Below, piece after piece: positions 61,215 through 64,000 of a stretch of 64,000 nt of DNA. The DNA is from Paracrocinitomix sp039939375 (lineage in GTDB: Bacteria > Bacteroidota > Bacteroidia > Flavobacteriales_D > Crocinitomicaceae): the NCBI GenBank assembly GCA_039939375.1, contig JBDVJO010000011.1:248001-312000 (forward strand), in the 5' to 3' direction. A program made the translations under genes and the position numbers. How positions within the stretch are numbered: position 1 is the first letter of the stretch; every line of letters starts with the position of its first letter. The notes under the pieces are model-generated. The model searched no databases and had not been told where the DNA came from. It was given only the letters and a program-made list of their open reading frames with translations.

Positions 61215-61787
61215 CATCAAGTAGATGATAAAAGATATTTGGATTAAGATTGGTTTTATAGTTATGGGGTCGTTTAACGGCTGGTTATATTCAAGTACTA
61301 TTCTTTTACCTTTTTTTGTAATAGATCCTCTGAAGTAGGGACTCATTTCAGCCAGTTTAATTTTGGTTTTATCATCAAATAATTCCTTGAAATACTTTAT
61401 TGAAGAGCATTTAAATTCGTATTTATAATCTAATTTTTCATCACCAATTTGAATGTCTCCTGCGCCTATATTATCCCCTATTCTAGTTAAATAATTTTCT
61501 TCGGAAATAATAAAGTTCCACATTTGTGGAGGATTTTTAAAGATGATTTTGGTTGCACGTACAGTGTTGTCATTTTTAGTAAAAGAAAAGTCGGAGATTC
61601 TAAATTTATACCCATTTAATTCGCCTTCTAATGAGAATTTACCTAGTATATTATTGGAAAATGATGTGCTGAGGTTTAGTTTTCTGCCGATTTCGGAATA
61701 AACCTCTTTTTTCGCTCTAAAATCTAAAGTTTTAAAGTAGAGAAAAAAGCAAACTGCAATAATTAATATGATTATCCCCAATACCAT
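61191..61787 (-). CDS. Membrane-anchored protein of unknown function, 198 aa (paralogue 2)
   Basis: It has an N-terminal membrane helix (MVLGIIILIIAVCFFLYF) and a following domain like that of the neighbouring 199-aa protein: FSLEGELNGYKFRISDFSF, then ATKIIFKNPPQMWNFIISEENYL and a terminal ISFIIYLMNRAKEIE. The middle parts have diverged strongly while the ends remain alike. A gene of this kind was duplicated together with the atoE 5' end. Function unknown; both face the cytoplasm or periplasm depending on helix orientation, which I cannot decide. Confidence 0.7.
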   Translation of the reverse strand: MVLGIIILIIAVCFFLYFKTLDFRAKKEVYSEIGRKLNLSTSFSNNILGKFSLEGELNGYKFRISDFSFTKNDNTVRATKIIFKNPPQMWNFIISEENYLTRIGDNIGAGDIQIGDEKLDYKYEFKCSSIKYFKELFDDKTKIKLAEMSPYFRGSITKKGKRIVLEYNQPLNDPITIKPILIQISFIIYLMNRAKEIE

Positions 61788-61815
61788 TCCGCCAAAAGAC
61801 GAGTAAAATAGGGAT

Positions 61816-62478
61816 TTATTTCTTCACCAACTCGCAGTAAAATGAAATAGTAACGTCATTCCCTACTCCAGAAGATTCAGTTTGACCGTATTTTGTGCGA
61901 TCAAAAGTGACGTTTCCTTCAAAGGCTTCAAATGATTTTCCGTTGTTTTCGCCGCCTCCTTTATGCAAAAAGGGTATATCTAGTTCTTTTGTTGTTCCGT
62001 TTAGTGTCAGAGATCCTTTGGTAATATATGAGGTATCTCCAAAATCTATCGCAGTTGAATGATATTCAATAGTTGGATAAGTTGCTGCGTCAAAGAAGTC
62101 GGCTTCAACCAAATGTTCATCACGCATCACATTACCTGTATTAATGGTCGCCGTTTGTATGACAACATCTAGAAGTGAGTTTTTAAAATCTGCTTTTACT
62201 TCAAATGAAATTTCGAATTCGCCAAAACCTCCCTTGGTATCCTTTAATCCACTTGTAGTGAATAGAATCTCAGCATTTTTTGAATCGGTGGAGCGCACAC
62301 TATAAGTACCTTCTGTTATTGACGGAGCTGTCACTTCAGCTGTTTTGTCATAAGTCACTTCGTTTTGAAGTTCTGATTTTTCTAATTCACTTTCGTATTC
62401 TCCCCATGGAATGGCGTATAATACAATCGCCCCAATGGCAACAATAACTACCCCTATAATGATGACTTTCTTTAACAT
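61816..62478 (-). CDS. YceI family protein, membrane-anchored
   Basis: 220 aa. An N-terminal helix (VIIIGVVIVAIGAIVLYAI) anchors a YceI lipocalin-like barrel (about 50-220). The landmarks are GTYSVRSTDSKNAEILFTTSGL, LLDVVIQTATINTGNVMRDEHLVEADFFDAATYPTIEY and GSLTLNGTTKELDIPFLHKGG. YceI proteins bind isoprenoid-type or other hydrophobic ligands; most are secreted, and this one stays tethered. It is not clearly in an operon with its neighbours. Confidence 0.92.
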   Translation of the reverse strand: MLKKVIIIGVVIVAIGAIVLYAIPWGEYESELEKSELQNEVTYDKTAEVTAPSITEGTYSVRSTDSKNAEILFTTSGLKDTKGGFGEFEISFEVKADFKNSLLDVVIQTATINTGNVMRDEHLVEADFFDAATYPTIEYHSTAIDFGDTSYITKGSLTLNGTTKELDIPFLHKGGGENNGKSFEAFEGNVTFDRTKYGQTESSGVGNDVTISFYCELVKK

Positions 62479-62550
62479 AATCTGTGTTTTGACACAAAGC
62501 TAGTTAAAATTAGATGTTTAAACAAATAAATGTTGTCTTGAGCAAAAAAT

Positions 62551-62577
62551 AAGTCGGAATCTCTATGAAACCGACTT
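62551..62577 (-). terminator. Terminator downstream of the DUF3127 gene
   Basis: AAGTCGG and CCGACTT pair around a 13-base loop, with the T-run (ATTTTTT) on the minus-strand side. It lies about 125 bp beyond the stop of the DUF3127 gene, and the fossil tail lies between the two. Confidence 0.65.
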
Positions 62578-62599
62578 AAAATTTTTGGCTTTAATTTAC

Positions 62600-62632
62600 T
62601 TAGAACGGTAAATCATCATCTCCTTCAGCTAT
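62600..62632 (-). pseudogene. Fossil copy of an Ala-Glu-Gly-Asp-Asp-Asp-Leu-Pro-Phe gene end
   Basis: The minus strand reads IAEGDDDLPF and then a stop, matching the last ten residues (VAEGDDDLPF) and stop of the DUF3127 gene 101 bp away. 29 of 33 bases agree. Upstream of it no DUF3127-like or SSB-like reading remains. It is the surviving end of a duplicated DUF3127 gene or of an ssb-like relative. Confidence 0.6.
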
Positions 62633-62700
62633 CCTTCGAGTACCTCAGGATAAACTTCTATTGCTACATAGATTTATCGTTACTACTTGTTGTGATTCCG

Positions 62701-63060
62701 TTAAAACGGTAAATCATCATCACCCTCAGCTACGAAAGTCTCAGCATTATCTGCTGAAGCTGGCGTGCCAGTTGATGAACCTAATGGCTCAATTTTCCAA
62801 GCGTCTAATGAATTAAAGAATCTAACTACACCATCTTTAGGGTTCGTCCATTCTCTACCTCTTAAGAAAAATGTTACTTCTACATTATCTCCTACTTTGA
62901 AGTTGTTTAACAAATCACATCTGTCTTGAACAGCTTGAAATAAGATGGTTTGAGCATACTGCCCAGAAGCATCCACAACTACAAATTCTCTCTTTTTAAA
63001 TGAATCAGATATTTGCTGAGTATCATTTACTACCTTCAATTCTCCTTTTAACGTGTACAT
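62701..63060 (-). CDS. DUF3127 domain protein with SSB-like acidic C-terminal tail
   Basis: 119 aa. The DUF3127 OB-fold-like domain covers residues 1-95 (YTLKGELKVVNDTQQISDSFKKREFVV, GQYAQTILFQAVQDRCDLL, VGDNVEVTFFLRGREW). A short Ser/Thr/Ala linker is followed by a terminal EGDDDLPF. The tail is like the DDDIPF peptide with which SSB recruits DNA-repair proteins. The function of the family is not established; an OB-fold with this tail suggests single-stranded nucleic-acid work. It is next to the flavin reductase gene on the same strand. Confidence 0.88.
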   Translation of the reverse strand: MYTLKGELKVVNDTQQISDSFKKREFVVVDASGQYAQTILFQAVQDRCDLLNNFKVGDNVEVTFFLRGREWTNPKDGVVRFFNSLDAWKIEPLGSSTGTPASADNAETFVAEGDDDLPF

Positions 63061-63081
63061 TTTTTTGGTTTATTATTGTTG

Positions 63082-63975
63082 TTAATTATTGAATGACAAT
63101 AAAGTCATCCAGGCTTCTTCTAATTTATTTTCTTTTAAAAGTTGTTGCGCTAATTTATGCAATTCTACTTCTAATTTTGTTTGTTCGTCTTCCAAAGAAA
63201 CAAATAAATCACTTAATTCAATTAATTTATAATCATTGACATCCGTTTCGTTGGGTAGTTCTTCAATTCCAGCTAGGTGTCCCAAATCATTTCCAGTTAA
63301 AATGCTCGAATTTAAAACATCTGCAGGTAATTGATCAAATCCAATCCCTTTGGTAACGATAGGTTTGTTAATCTCAAACATTGAGTTTTGATCGGCTCTG
63401 CAATACCAGTTACCCCCCATTCTTGAAACTAGATCTATTTTATGTTGATCGATTTTTCCATCTTCTCCAATCACTTTCTCGTCTATATGGATTTTCGTGA
63501 CTTCACAAATAACTAAGTTACCTGCTCCACCTTCATTACCTAATTCAATAACTTCATTCACTTTGCACTCAAATTGAACAGGGCTCTCTTCAACTCTGAA
63601 AGGTTTAACCGTTTCTGAAGCCAATTTTGTAAAACCTGCTTTCGTAAATTCATCTTCGCCCGGTGCATAAGGTGATGATGCCAGAGACATTTGATGCACT
63701 ATGTCATGAGTGACAACATTGATCACAACTTCAGCAATTGCTTTTACATTATTGTAGGTGTCTTTTGTTGTGTTAGTTCTACCTGAACGTGCAGGCGAAA
63801 AAATCATGATCGGCGGATTCGCCGAAAAGACATTGAAAAAACTAAATGGTGCCAAATTCGCATTACCCTCTGCATCAATAGTAGATGCAAACGCAATAGG
63901 TCTTGGTCCAACTGCTCCTAGCAAGTAGCCATGAAGCTGCGGAATTGGCAATGATTTAGGGTCTAAACTTAACAT
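63082..63975 (-). CDS. Flavin reductase family protein (FMN-binding split barrel)
   Basis: 297 aa from ATG 63975; the in-frame TTG three codons earlier is less likely. The split-barrel domain carries LLGAVGPRPIAFASTIDAEGNANLAPFSFFNVFSANPPIMIFSP, GRTNTTKDTYNN, VINVVTHDIVHQMSLASSPYAPGEDEF and FECKVNEVIELGNEGGAGNLVICEVTKIHID. It is a flavoredoxin/flavin-reductase-like protein of about 200 residues with a C-terminal helical extension (about 220-297). The exact substrate is not predictable. It is 21 bp upstream of the DUF3127 gene on the same strand. Confidence 0.9.
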   Translation of the reverse strand: MLSLDPKSLPIPQLHGYLLGAVGPRPIAFASTIDAEGNANLAPFSFFNVFSANPPIMIFSPARSGRTNTTKDTYNNVKAIAEVVINVVTHDIVHQMSLASSPYAPGEDEFTKAGFTKLASETVKPFRVEESPVQFECKVNEVIELGNEGGAGNLVICEVTKIHIDEKVIGEDGKIDQHKIDLVSRMGGNWYCRADQNSMFEINKPIVTKGIGFDQLPADVLNSSILTGNDLGHLAGIEELPNETDVNDYKLIELSDLFVSLEDEQTKLEVELHKLAQQLLKENKLEEAWMTLLSFNN

Positions 63976-64000
63976 AGGCTGCAAAGGTATTTAATTTTAC

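Overview
The window is AT-rich and densely coded, and it reads as a chromosomal segment of a gliding or T9SS-bearing Bacteroidota, most likely Flavobacteriales. I base this on four type IX secretion (T9SS) C-terminal sorting domains of the CHU_C / gliding-motility type, three PorP/SprF proteins, gldH directly behind a RicT/PSP1 gene, a YtxJ-type bacillithiol protein, promoters of the TTG...TAnnTTTG type, and A-rich leaders with no Shine-Dalgarno sequence. No plasmid, phage, insertion sequence, CRISPR array, tRNA or rRNA was seen. The genus cannot be fixed from the sequence alone; a Crocinitomicaceae/Cryomorphaceae-like marine bacterium is a guess.

Layout. 1-4.2 kb: the end of a T9SS cargo protein with its PorP/SprF partner, a TPR-SpoIIE phosphatase, and a tiny secreted protein that is almost nothing but a sorting domain. 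4.2-10 kb: a secreted S9 peptidase, a small zinc-ribbon protein and a TonB-dependent receptor. 10-22.3 kb (minus strand): a surface-protein operon of a 425-aa T9SS cargo, PorP/SprF, a protein of about 3,000 aa with 31 SprB-type repeats, and a second PorP/SprF. 22.5-26 kb: a membrane sensor SpoIIE phosphatase divergent from a STAS/SpoIIAA-like protein and a HisKA_2 histidine kinase, forming a probable signalling module. 26-33.5 kb: small hypotheticals, MiaE, two lipoproteins, peptidase T, a class V aminotransferase and a secreted glutathione peroxidase, with a 577-bp gene-free stretch that probably makes a structured RNA. 33.6-40.4 kb: etfBA, a bifunctional nuclease, a nucleoside transporter with a fused lipoprotein domain, a universal stress protein and an EamA exporter. 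40.5-46 kb: holB, a leucine-rich-repeat protein, ricT, gldH and an acyltransferase. 46-50.7 kb: a BlaI-like repressor, a secreted WD40-caspase, a Suppressor-of-fused protein and a lipoprotein. 51-59 kb: a long plus-strand run of pheS, ytxJ, a LytTR regulator, glutaminyl cyclase, rsmI, a quinone-reductase-like gene, a secreted protein, a flippase-like membrane protein and GT2. 59-64 kb (minus strand): an AtoE transporter, a tandemly duplicated pair of membrane-anchored unknowns, YceI, a DUF3127 protein and a flavin reductase.

How it fits together. The recurring theme is envelope and surface biology: PorP/SprF proteins pair with T9SS cargo, GldH belongs to the gliding machinery, and the TPR/cache SpoIIE phosphatases with the STAS-like/kinase pair look like a sensory system. 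The strongest sequence-level observation is in the giant repeat protein. Two of the four core cysteines per repeat are always present or absent together (24 repeats have both, 7 have neither), which predicts the disulfide pairing. The second is a footprint of tandem duplication at 60.5-61.8 kb that left a five-codon fossil of the atoE start. The third is a fossil copy of an SSB-like acidic tail behind the DUF3127 gene.
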